From assembly GCA_050115015.1 (NCBI GenBank), contig JASFRI010000052.1, forward strand, positions 1 through 15,526: a stretch of 15,526 nt of DNA, in the 5' to 3' direction. Position 1 is the stretch's first letter, and each line of letters begins with the position of its first letter. This document shows positions 6,947-12,736 of this stretch, one piece after another. Both the position numbers and the translations under genes were made by a program. The notes below the pieces were generated by a model. It saw only the letters and a list, made by a program, of their open reading frames with translations. It ran no database searches and was not told where the DNA came from. This stretch comes from JASFRI01 sp050115015. Its GTDB lineage: Bacteria > Acidobacteriota > Polarisedimenticolia > CBDVAL01.

Positions 6947-8059
6947 TCAGCGGGTGTCGATGCGGATGTCCCCGTCTCGGTTCCGGAGGCGGAGCAGGTT
7001 GCCGCCGCCGCCGATGGTGCCCTGAGCGCGATCCTCGGACAGCGTGCCGGCGATCGCGATGGCGCTGTGCAGGCTCCCGCCCCGGGCGTCCGCCTCCAGA
7101 TCGAAGCCCGCCCCGGCGGGAAGGTGGACGACCAGGCTGCCCCCGGAGGTCCCGAGATCGCCGCCCGCGGCGGAGGTCAGGCTCACCTCCAGATCGCCAC
7201 CGCTCGTGGAGGCCTGCACGTACCCCGCCGCCGCGCCGAGGGTGATATCCCCGCCCGACGTCGTCAGACGGGCCTCGCCACCGGCCTCCCCCACCCGGAT
7301 CCGGCCACCCGAGGTGGAGATCTCCAGGGGTCCCGCGGCCCTCTCGACGCGGACGTTCCCGCCGGAGGTCCGCAACGAGGCGCTGCCCGTTACGCTCCCC
7401 AGCTCGATGTCGCCGCCGGAGGTCGCCGCCTCGAGGGATCCGGCAACCTGCTGCACCTCGATGTCCCCTCCCGAGGTGGCGACCTGCAGATCGTCGCCCC
7501 CCTCGCGGATGCGGATGTCGCCTCCCGACGTCGCCAGGGAGCCCGCGTGGGCGACGCGATCCCCCTCGATGTCCCCGCCGGACGTCGCCACCCGGAGTGC
7601 GCCGTCGATGGCGCCGAAGCGGATGTCCCCCCCGGAGGTCGCGGCGCGGACCTCGCCGCTCAGGTCCGGCAGGTCGATATCCCCGCCGGCGGTGGCGAGC
7701 TTCATGTCGAGCTCCGCGGGACCGACGACATGGATGCGGATCGGCACCTCGTTCCCGCCGAAGAGCCCGGAGAACAGGCCGCCGTGGACCCTCTCCCCCT
7801 CCACCCGGAGCCCGTCCTCGCGGGGCTCGAAGCTGAGGGTGAGGTAGTCGGCCACGGTTCCCCGGGTCGCCGTCACCTCGATGGTGATCTCCCCGGCACC
7901 GCCAACCTCGTACTCCAGGTCGCCCCCCTCCACCTCCAGCTCGAGCCGATCGCCCGCCCGGAAGGGAAAGGTCCGCGTGACGACGTCATCCGCCGCGGCG
8001 GCGCCGCACAGGATCAGGGACAGGAACGCCGGCGTGAGCCGGCGGACGTACGGGTTCAT
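6947..8059 (-). CDS. Secreted DUF4097 beta-solenoid protein, ATSGGDI-repeat type
   Basis: This 370-residue exported protein has signal peptide MNPYVRRLTPAFLSLILCG and a cleavage site at AAA-DD. An N-terminal domain with GGDLEYEVGGAGEITIEV and LFSGLFGGNEVPIRI parallels that of the neighbouring paralogue. Residues 121-308 are about ten near-perfect 18-residue repeats of the form (A/T)TSGGDI plus an alternating hydrophobic strand, again predicting a beta-solenoid. The end, GTIGGGGNLLRLRNRDGDI, is the DUF4097 cap. The ATG at 8059 is supported by GAGGAGGG about six bases upstream; an open frame reaching 8275 would overlap divergent tadA and is not the start. It is the first gene of the minus-strand run. 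Confidence 0.9.
   Translation of the reverse strand: MNPYVRRLTPAFLSLILCGAAAADDVVTRTFPFRAGDRLELEVEGGDLEYEVGGAGEITIEVTATRGTVADYLTLSFEPREDGLRVEGERVHGGLFSGLFGGNEVPIRIHVVGPAELDMKLATAGGDIDLPDLSGEVRAATSGGDIRFGAIDGALRVATSGGDIEGDRVAHAGSLATSGGDIRIREGGDDLQVATSGGDIEVQQVAGSLEAATSGGDIELGSVTGSASLRTSGGNVRVERAAGPLEISTSGGRIRVGEAGGEARLTTSGGDITLGAAAGYVQASTSGGDLEVSLTSAAGGDLGTSGGSLVVHLPAGAGFDLEADARGGSLHSAIAIAGTLSEDRAQGTIGGGGNLLRLRNRDGDIRIDTR
7136..7699 (-). repeat. Tandem 54-bp coding repeats (ATSGGDI units)
   Basis: Residues 121-308 of the larger DUF4097 protein repeat every 18 residues. The (A/S/T)TSGGDI cores recur at about residues 140, 158, 176, 194, 212, 230, 248, 266 and 284. The periodicity matches that of the neighbouring paralogue, although the consensus differs. 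Confidence 0.85.
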
Positions 8060-8138
8060 GAGATGCCCTCCTCTCGTTCTGCCCCGATCAACGCAGGCCG
8101 CGGCGGAATGGTTCCTCCCCGCGGACCTCCGTTTTCCG

Positions 8139-8144
8139 TAGAAT
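8139..8144 (+). promoter_or_regulatory. Candidate -10 element for leaderless tadA
   Basis: TAGAAT lies six bases before the GTG start at 8151. Transcription would start at about the start codon, which would explain the missing Shine-Dalgarno sequence. No convincing -35 element is seen at 16-18 bases. Confidence 0.35.
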
Positions 8145-8150
8145 CGGGCC

Positions 8151-8600
8151 GTGGAACGGGATCGGGAGTGGATGAAGCAGGCCCTCGAGGAGGCCCGCAG
8201 GGCGGCGGCCTCCGGCGAGGTCCCCGTCGGCGCGCTGGCCGTCCGCGGCCGCGAGCTGCTGTCCAGGGCCCACAACCGGACGGTCTCGACGACGGATCCC
8301 TCGGCCCACGCGGAGATCCTGGTCCTCCGGGAGGCCGCGGCGCGGATCGGGAACCACCGCCTCGGCGGGGTGACCGTCTATGCCACTCTGGAGCCCTGCC
8401 TGATGTGCGTCGGGGCCATGGTCCAGGCCCGGGTCGACCGGCTCGTGTTCGCGGCGGCGGACCCCAAGGTGGGCGCCACCGGCCTGCTGGCCGCGGGAGA
8501 CCTGCGCACCGGCCTGAACCACCGGGTCGAGGTCTCCGGAGGCCTCCTGGCGGCGGAATCCTCGGCGCTGCTGCGGGAATTCTTCGCCGCGCGCCGGTGA
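8151..8600 (+). CDS. tadA: tRNA-specific adenosine deaminase TadA
   Basis: This zinc-dependent deaminase converts adenosine 34 to inosine in tRNA-Arg(ACG), allowing one tRNA to read several arginine codons. The 149 residues are a normal full length. The cytidine-deaminase fold shows the zinc and proton-shuttle motif HAEI (H53, E55) and PCLMC (P82, C83, C86). The flanking GEVPVGALAV, AHNR and RLVFAAADPKVGA are typical of TadA. A GTG start at 8151 gives MERDREWMKQALEEA, aligning with the family N-terminus; an ATG at 8172 is a less likely alternative. It is divergent from the DUF4097 pair across 91 bp and is followed 55 bases later by a tRNA-Ser gene. Confidence 0.95.
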   Translation: MERDREWMKQALEEARRAAASGEVPVGALAVRGRELLSRAHNRTVSTTDPSAHAEILVLREAAARIGNHRLGGVTVYATLEPCLMCVGAMVQARVDRLVFAAADPKVGATGLLAAGDLRTGLNHRVEVSGGLLAAESSALLREFFAARR

Positions 8601-8608
8601 ACCGGGGG

Positions 8609-8637
8609 TTGCCATCCACCCCGGGCAGGGCTAGACT
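8609..8637 (+). promoter_or_regulatory. Promoter of the tRNA-Ser gene
   Basis: TTGCCA (8609-8614), a 17-base spacer and TAGACT (8632-8637) make a good sigma70-type promoter. The predicted start near 8644 lies about 12 bases before the mature tRNA. Confidence 0.65.
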
Positions 8638-8655
8638 CCTCCGTCGGAACACCGG

Positions 8656-8746
8656 GGAGAGGTAGCGAAGTGGTCATAACGCGCCCGCCTCGAAAGCGGG
8701 TTGGGGGGCAACTCCCACGTGGGTTCGAATCCCACCCTCTCCGCCA
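8656..8746 (+). tRNA. tRNA-Ser (anticodon CGA)
   Basis: The acceptor stem GGAGAGG pairs with CCTCTCC, followed by discriminator G and an encoded CCA. The anticodon stem CCCGC/GCGGG encloses the loop CTCGAAA, giving anticodon CGA, which reads UCG. The long variable arm between 8701 and 8718 marks a class II tRNA, and the T arm is GTGGG-TTCGAAT-CCCAC. All arms fold without mismatches that would suggest decay. Confidence 0.97.
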
Positions 8747-8792
8747 GCTCCCTCCACTCGAGATCCGCGGTCCCGGACGGCCCTCTTTGGGG

Positions 8793-8798
8793 TAGAAT
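8793..8798 (+). promoter_or_regulatory. Candidate -10 element upstream of the 92-residue protein
   Basis: TAGAAT occurs 61 bases before the ATG at 8860 in the tRNA-to-gene gap. It has the same hexamer as the element before tadA. A matching -35 is not evident. Confidence 0.3.
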
Positions 8799-8859
8799 GC
8801 CCTACCCACAGCGCGCAGTGGCCGCTTGCGGCGCGCTCCTGCCGAACTCGGTGGTGACC

Positions 8860-9138
8860 ATGCCCCGTATCGTGCCCGTCGACTACTTCGCGTTTCGAGC
8901 GGCCCTGAAGCGGGCCGGAGACGCCGGCCAGCGGATCGATCCCACCCAGAAGCACGAATGGGACGCCTACGTCCGCAAGCACAACATCCCGGAGGCGGGG
9001 ATGCGGAAGCGAGCCGAGAAGGAGACGATGGGGGACGATTTCCAGTCCGTCATCATCCACGGCGAGGACGCCTGGGAAGGCCTCTACATCTACGCGCCCG
9101 ACGAGCAGTTCTGCCTGCGCTTCGACCCGGCGCCCTAG
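8860..9138 (+). CDS. Small hypothetical protein, 92 residues
   Basis: I do not recognise this protein. It is short, soluble and charged, with no signal peptide or membrane segment. The first half looks helical and basic (FRAALKRAGDAGQRIDPTQ, then KHEWDAYVRKHNIPEAGMRK), and the second half is acidic with likely strands (FQSVIIHGEDAWEGLYIYAP). The frame is open well upstream but crosses the tRNA, so the ATG at 8860 is preferred; in-frame GTGs at 8851 and 8854 are alternatives. Codon use is normal for the region. Its stop shares the CTAG tetranucleotide with the stop of the convergent arginase-like gene. Confidence 0.7.
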   Translation: MPRIVPVDYFAFRAALKRAGDAGQRIDPTQKHEWDAYVRKHNIPEAGMRKRAEKETMGDDFQSVIIHGEDAWEGLYIYAPDEQFCLRFDPAP

Positions 9139-10040
9139 CCCCCCTCCCGCCCCTTCCGCGCCAGGTGCCCCAGCGACTCGAGGACCACCTGCACCCCCAG
9201 GAAGCCGGTACGATCCGCCGTGTCGAGGGACGGGGCGATCTCGGTCAGGTCCATGGCCCGGACCGGAAACCGCTCGAAGAGCTGGACCAAAAGGCGGAAG
9301 AACCGCTCCGGTGGAATCCCCGCGGGGATCGGGTAGCCGGTGCCCGGGGCCGCCGCGGGATCGAAACCGTCGATGTCGATGGCCAGGTAGAGGGCGCTCC
9401 GGTCCCCGATCTGCCGCCCCAGTGCCGAGAGAACGCCCTGGGAGCCCTTCTCCAGCCAGGAGGCCGCCGTGATCACCGCGATCCGATGCCGGCGGATGTA
9501 CTCGAGTTCCTCGCGCGAGAACGAGCGCGTGGCGAGGAGCGTGACGGCCGCCGGGTCCACGGCGCCCAGCTCCAGCGGGCGGCGCAGCGCGCAGGCGTGC
9601 GAGAAGGGGTCGCCGTCGTAGGCCTCGAAAAGGTCCGGATGGGCGTCGAACCAGAGGACGCCGGCTCCCGGGCCGTGCTCGGCGGCGAAGTCCCGGATGG
9701 CGGCCACGCTCACGGAGTTGTCCCCGCCCAGGTAGATCCGGAACGCACCCTCGGGGGCGGCCCGCAGCCAGCCGTAGGCCCGCTCGAGATAGCAGGACGC
9801 CGCCTCGCCCGCCTGCGGGGCCAGATCGCCGAAGTCGCGGACGGACAGCCCGTCCACCGGGTCGCCCTTCCGGGTCACCGCATCCGAGGTCCGGGACAGC
9901 TCCCGGAGCCGGGCCGGGGCCGCTCCGGCCCCGGCATGGCGGCTCACGGCGCCGTCGAAGGGGAGCCCGAAGATCGCCACGTCCGGCGCCTCCGCCTCCG
10001 GGCGTTCCAGGTCGAACCAGGGGCGCCGGTCGCGCACCAT
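9135..10040 (-). CDS. Arginase/agmatinase-superfamily (ureohydrolase-fold) protein
   Basis: This 301-residue protein is of typical length for enzymes that hydrolyse guanidino groups with two manganese ions. Visible motifs are LGGDNSV (104-110), WFDAHPDLFE (D132, H134, D136), SHACALRR (H148), AIDIDGFDPAAAPGTGYP (D222, D224) and MDLTEIAP (E267). All usual metal ligands are present except the first histidine of GGDHS, replaced here by N108, which should weaken one manganese site. The substrate could be arginine, agmatine, formimidoylglutamate or another guanidine; the sequence does not decide. The start ATG at 10040 shares one base with the stop of the upstream cytochrome c gene (TGATG), so translation is probably coupled. 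The 3' end overlaps the convergent small gene by four bases. Confidence 0.88.
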   Translation of the reverse strand: MVRDRRPWFDLERPEAEAPDVAIFGLPFDGAVSRHAGAGAAPARLRELSRTSDAVTRKGDPVDGLSVRDFGDLAPQAGEAASCYLERAYGWLRAAPEGAFRIYLGGDNSVSVAAIRDFAAEHGPGAGVLWFDAHPDLFEAYDGDPFSHACALRRPLELGAVDPAAVTLLATRSFSREELEYIRRHRIAVITAASWLEKGSQGVLSALGRQIGDRSALYLAIDIDGFDPAAAPGTGYPIPAGIPPERFFRLLVQLFERFPVRAMDLTEIAPSLDTADRTGFLGVQVVLESLGHLARKGREGG

Positions 10041-10375
10041 CAGAGGCCGCTCACGTAGACGGCGAGGTTCTCCAGCGCCCGGCCCTGCAGGTTGGGGAAT
10101 CGCGGCATCCGGCCCTTGCCCTCCTTCACGTGCTCGATCACCTCCGCCGCGGGCTCGCCCCGCCCGCGCAGGGCCGGCCCGATCCCGTCGTCGCCGCCCC
10201 CGACGCCGCCTTCCCCGTGGCAACGGGCGCAGGCCTCCTGGAAGATCGTCGCCGGGTCGTCCGTCGTCGGCGTGTACGTGTCCGACCCGCCGTACATGGA
10301 CAGGACGATCAGCACCGTGACGAAACCCATGACGAGCACGGTCGAGATCACGGCGAGGGTCTTGCGCGAGGGCAC
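10040..10375 (-). CDS. Membrane-anchored monohaem cytochrome c
   Basis: This 111-residue protein has an N-terminal membrane anchor (about residues 6-28) and a short linker (SDTYTPTTDDP). A class I cytochrome c domain follows, with CARCH (C49, C52, H53) binding haem and M90 in GRMPRFP as likely axial ligand. It should carry electrons on the periplasmic side of the membrane. The start is a GTG at 10375 preceded by GAGAGGAGAG; a longer frame to 10450 crosses the promoter and is rejected. It overlaps the arginase-like gene by one base. No oxidase or other redox gene is in the window, so its partner is unknown. Confidence 0.9.
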   Translation of the reverse strand: MPSRKTLAVISTVLVMGFVTVLIVLSMYGGSDTYTPTTDDPATIFQEACARCHGEGGVGGGDDGIGPALRGRGEPAAEVIEHVKEGKGRMPRFPNLQGRALENLAVYVSGL

Positions 10376-10405
10376 CGTCTCTCCTCTCTCGTTCGCGAGG
10401 AGTGC

Positions 10406-10434
10406 ATTCTGGGGCCCTGCCGCGAGCCGGTCAA
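10406..10434 (-). promoter_or_regulatory. Promoter of the cytochrome c / arginase-like unit
   Basis: On the minus strand TTGACC (10434-10429), a 17-base spacer and CAGAAT (10411-10406) closely resemble a sigma70 promoter. The predicted start near 10399 gives a leader of about 24 bases containing the GAGAGGAGAG ribosome binding site. Confidence 0.65.
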
Positions 10435-10457
10435 GGGGCGGGAGCGCCACGGGCCTG

Positions 10458-10466
10458 TGACATAAT
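10458..10466 (+). promoter_or_regulatory. Extended -10 promoter of the OmpA-like gene
   Basis: TGACATAAT fits an extended -10 element (TGn plus CATAAT). It lies 69 bases before the ATG at 10536, diverging from the cytochrome c promoter 24 bases away. No clear -35 element is present, as often with extended -10 promoters. Confidence 0.45.
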
Positions 10467-10535
10467 GAACGCTCCGACGCTCAAGAAGCGCTCCCCCGCT
10501 CCACCGCGCAGGGGGGCAGGAGGTCCGCCGCTCCG

Positions 10536-11930
10536 ATGTGCAGGAGATCGATGTTCCTCACGTTCCTTGCCGTGATCGCGCTGTCCACCTCCGGCGCCGC
10601 CCTCGGTGCCACGGCCCACCTGCAGGAGGTGGCGTTCCCCGAGGGCCGGACCACCGACGTCGTCCTGACCCCGCTGCCCGGCGCCCCCGCCGCAGCCCTG
10701 GAGGCCAGGGTGTCGCCCCGCGGGGGCATGACGGCGATCGAGTTGAGCCAGCGGGACCTCAAGCCCGCGTTGCTGTTCGGCGGGGACGTCACCTGCTGGG
10801 TCCTCTGGGCCGCCTCGGGGGACGGTACCGTCGAGAACCTCGGCGAGCTGCGCTGGGGCGCGAAGGGAAAGCAGGAGTTCAAGACCCCACGACTCCGCTT
10901 CGCCCTGCTGGTGACGGCGGAATCGTTCGCGCTGCCGCGCCGGCCTTCGGCCCTCCCCGCCTTCGCGAACACGGCGGTCGACGGGGAACGCGCCCCCTCC
11001 CGGGAGATCGACCTGGCGCTGGAGGAGGCACCCTCCCACACCCGCAACGAGATCCGGTCCATCGCATGGGATCCGGGCGCACCGGCGGCGGTGTTCCAGG
11101 CCCGCCGGCTCTACGAGCTCTCGGGGGAGGTCGAGGCGGACCGTCATGCCGGGACGCTCTACGAGGCCGCCGGCGCCGCCCTCGACACGGCCAACGAGCT
11201 CTCGGAGCGCGGCGGCGCCCGGATGGAGGACGCGGCGACCCGTTCCGCGGCGCTGAGCCAGCTGGCGATCCGCATCTCCCGGGACGCCAGGGAGGCGATC
11301 CGCCTGCGCGACGAGCGGGAGGCGGCGCGGCGCAGGCTGAAAGAGACGGAGGGGCGGGCGGAACGCGCCGAGAACCACGCACGGGAGCTCGAGGCGGAGG
11401 TGGCGCAGCTCTCCCAGCAGGTCGCCGTGGTGCAGGATCAGCGGGAATCCCTGCGGGAGGAGGTGGCCGCCCTGCAGGGCTCCAAGTCCCTGCTCGAGGA
11501 CCAGAGCTCCGAGCTGCGAGGCCGGCTGCGGGGTGCGCTGGACAAGGTCGCCATGACCCGGGACTCGGCCCGCGGCTTCGTGGTGAGCCTGCCGGACATC
11601 CTGTTCGGCTCGAACCAGGCCACCCTCCGGCCCGGTACCGAGGTCGTGCTGGCCAAGCTGTCGGGGATCCTCCTGGTGATGACGGACCTGGAGGTCCGCG
11701 TGGAGGGGCACACCGACTCCACCGGGACCCCGTCGCACAACCTCGAGCTGTCGCAGGCCCGGGCCGACGCGGTGGTTCGCTTCCTGGAGGAGCAGGGTGT
11801 TCCCCCGGACCGGCTGGAAGCGGTGGGGCTCGGACAGGAGCACCCCATCGCCGACAACGCCACCGCGGAGGGGCGTCGGAAGAACCGCCGGGTGGAGATC
11901 GTGCTCAGCGGCATGGACGGGGGGGCCTAG
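10536..11930 (+). CDS. OmpA-family envelope protein with coiled coil and peptidoglycan-binding domain
   Basis: This is a 464-residue exported protein with signal peptide MCRRSMFLTFLAVIALSTSG. Residues 28-150 form a beta-rich domain with FGGDVTCWVLWAASGDGTVENLGEL and RFALLVTAES, a pattern I associate with acidobacterial OmpA proteins (recollection, not a search). Residues about 250-335 are a strongly charged coiled coil. Residues 348-458 are the OmpA C-terminal domain: DILFGSNQATLRPG, VRVEGHTDSTG (D394), LSQARADAVVRFL (R409) and GRRKNRRVEIVL. The conserved Asp and Arg would hold diaminopimelate of peptidoglycan. It likely links the cell envelope to the wall. AGGAGG precedes the ATG by 11 bases. 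An ATG at 10551 has a closer ribosome binding site, but its product would lose the basic n-region. Confidence 0.92.
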   Translation: MCRRSMFLTFLAVIALSTSGAALGATAHLQEVAFPEGRTTDVVLTPLPGAPAAALEARVSPRGGMTAIELSQRDLKPALLFGGDVTCWVLWAASGDGTVENLGELRWGAKGKQEFKTPRLRFALLVTAESFALPRRPSALPAFANTAVDGERAPSREIDLALEEAPSHTRNEIRSIAWDPGAPAAVFQARRLYELSGEVEADRHAGTLYEAAGAALDTANELSERGGARMEDAATRSAALSQLAIRISRDAREAIRLRDEREAARRRLKETEGRAERAENHARELEAEVAQLSQQVAVVQDQRESLREEVAALQGSKSLLEDQSSELRGRLRGALDKVAMTRDSARGFVVSLPDILFGSNQATLRPGTEVVLAKLSGILLVMTDLEVRVEGHTDSTGTPSHNLELSQARADAVVRFLEEQGVPPDRLEAVGLGQEHPIADNATAEGRRKNRRVEIVLSGMDGGA

Positions 11931-12044
11931 CCCGGATGCTCCACGAAGAGGCGGTAGCACCCGCTCCAAGCCACTGCGATGAGGGAAGTTACCACGGATC
12001 TGGCGCAAGGGGTGCAGGTTCCTCGTGAGGGATCCGGGCCAGAG

Positions 12045-12060
12045 CGCCGGGCGCCCGGCG
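12045..12060. other. Perfect 16-bp palindrome before the O-methyltransferase gene
   Basis: CGCCGGGCGCCCGGCG is identical to its reverse complement. It ends 14 bases before the ATG at 12075 and just before the ribosome binding site. As RNA it forms a 6-bp GC hairpin with a GCGC loop, so it could affect translation or be an operator. In such GC-rich DNA it may be chance. Confidence 0.3.
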
Positions 12061-12074
12061 GAGGGGGGGAGACG

Positions 12075-12722
12075 ATGATCAGGCTGGTTCCGGAGGAGAT
12101 CGAGGCCTACGCCGACCGGCAGACCACGCCGGTCCCGGAGCTGCTCGAGGAGCTGCGGGAGGTAACTTACCGCACCATGAAGTCTCCCCAGATGCAGGTG
12201 GGTGCCGTCGAGGGCAGGCTCCTCAACCTTCTGGTGCGGATCACGGGGTCCCGGAGGGGCATCGAGGTCGGCATGTTCACCGGCTACAGCGCCCTGATGA
12301 TGGCCGAGGGGCTGCCCGACGATGGCGAGCTCATCACCTGCGACGTCAACCCGGACGCGGAGGCGGTGGCCCGGAGCTTCTTCGCGCGCAGCCCGCACGG
12401 GCACAAGATCCACCCGCGGATCGCTCCCGCGCTGGCGACCCTGGCGACCCTTCGGGGCCCGTTCGACTTCGCCTTCATCGACGCGGACAAGAGAAACTAC
12501 GTCAACTACTACGAGGCGGTGCTCCCCCTCATCCGTGCCGGCGGGTGGATCGCGGCGGACAACACCCTGTGGAGCGGCGAGGTGCTGCGGGACGACGCCG
12601 ACCGGGACGACGACACCCGAGCGCTCGTCGCCTTCAGCCGCCACGTCGCCGACGACGATCGCACGACGCAGGTCCTCCTCACCATCCGGGACGGGCTGAC
12701 GCTCATCTGGAAGAACCCCTGA
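12075..12722 (+). CDS. CCoAOMT-type SAM-dependent O-methyltransferase
   Basis: This 215-residue enzyme matches the caffeoyl-CoA/catechol O-methyltransferase family (Methyltransf_3) in length and motifs. Features are KSPQMQVGAVEGRLLNLL at the N-terminus, the SAM-binding IEVGMFTGYSAL (63-74), acidic ITCDVNPDA, FIDADKRNYVNYYEAVLPL (D136) and ADNTLWSGEV (D162, N163). D136, D162 and N163 match the divalent-metal ligands of the family. It would methylate a hydroxyl group of a catechol-like small molecule; the substrate is unknown. The ATG at 12075 has GGGGGGAGACG before it. The 144-base gap upstream shows no convincing promoter apart from the palindrome. It converges on the protease-like gene with only 14 bases between stops. 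Confidence 0.92.
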   Translation: MIRLVPEEIEAYADRQTTPVPELLEELREVTYRTMKSPQMQVGAVEGRLLNLLVRITGSRRGIEVGMFTGYSALMMAEGLPDDGELITCDVNPDAEAVARSFFARSPHGHKIHPRIAPALATLATLRGPFDFAFIDADKRNYVNYYEAVLPLIRAGGWIAADNTLWSGEVLRDDADRDDDTRALVAFSRHVADDDRTTQVLLTIRDGLTLIWKNP

Positions 12723-12736
12723 GGACCGGAGCGTCT

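Noticed and set aside
6134..7699. Possible CRISPR array or satellite DNA
   Set aside because: The regular 54-bp period is a coding repeat of 18 residues in two proteins. There are no uniform palindromic repeats with unrelated spacers.
8060..8275. N-terminal extension of the ATSGGDI-repeat protein
   Set aside because: The extension overlaps tadA, lacks a signal sequence at its start, and the ATG at 8059 has a strong ribosome binding site followed by a signal peptide.
4899..8665. Long plus-strand open frames of 708 and 940 codons with repeated peptides
   Set aside because: They lie antisense to the methyltransferase and DUF4097 genes. Their repeats are the antisense image of the 54-bp solenoid repeats, and they have no domain signal.
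8656..8746. tRNA-Ser as an integration (attachment) site
   Set aside because: No integrase gene and no second copy of the tRNA 3' end are visible nearby.
10376..10450. Longer start for the cytochrome c
   Set aside because: It would place the start upstream of the TTGACC/CAGAAT promoter; the GTG at 10375 has a good ribosome binding site and leads directly into the membrane anchor.
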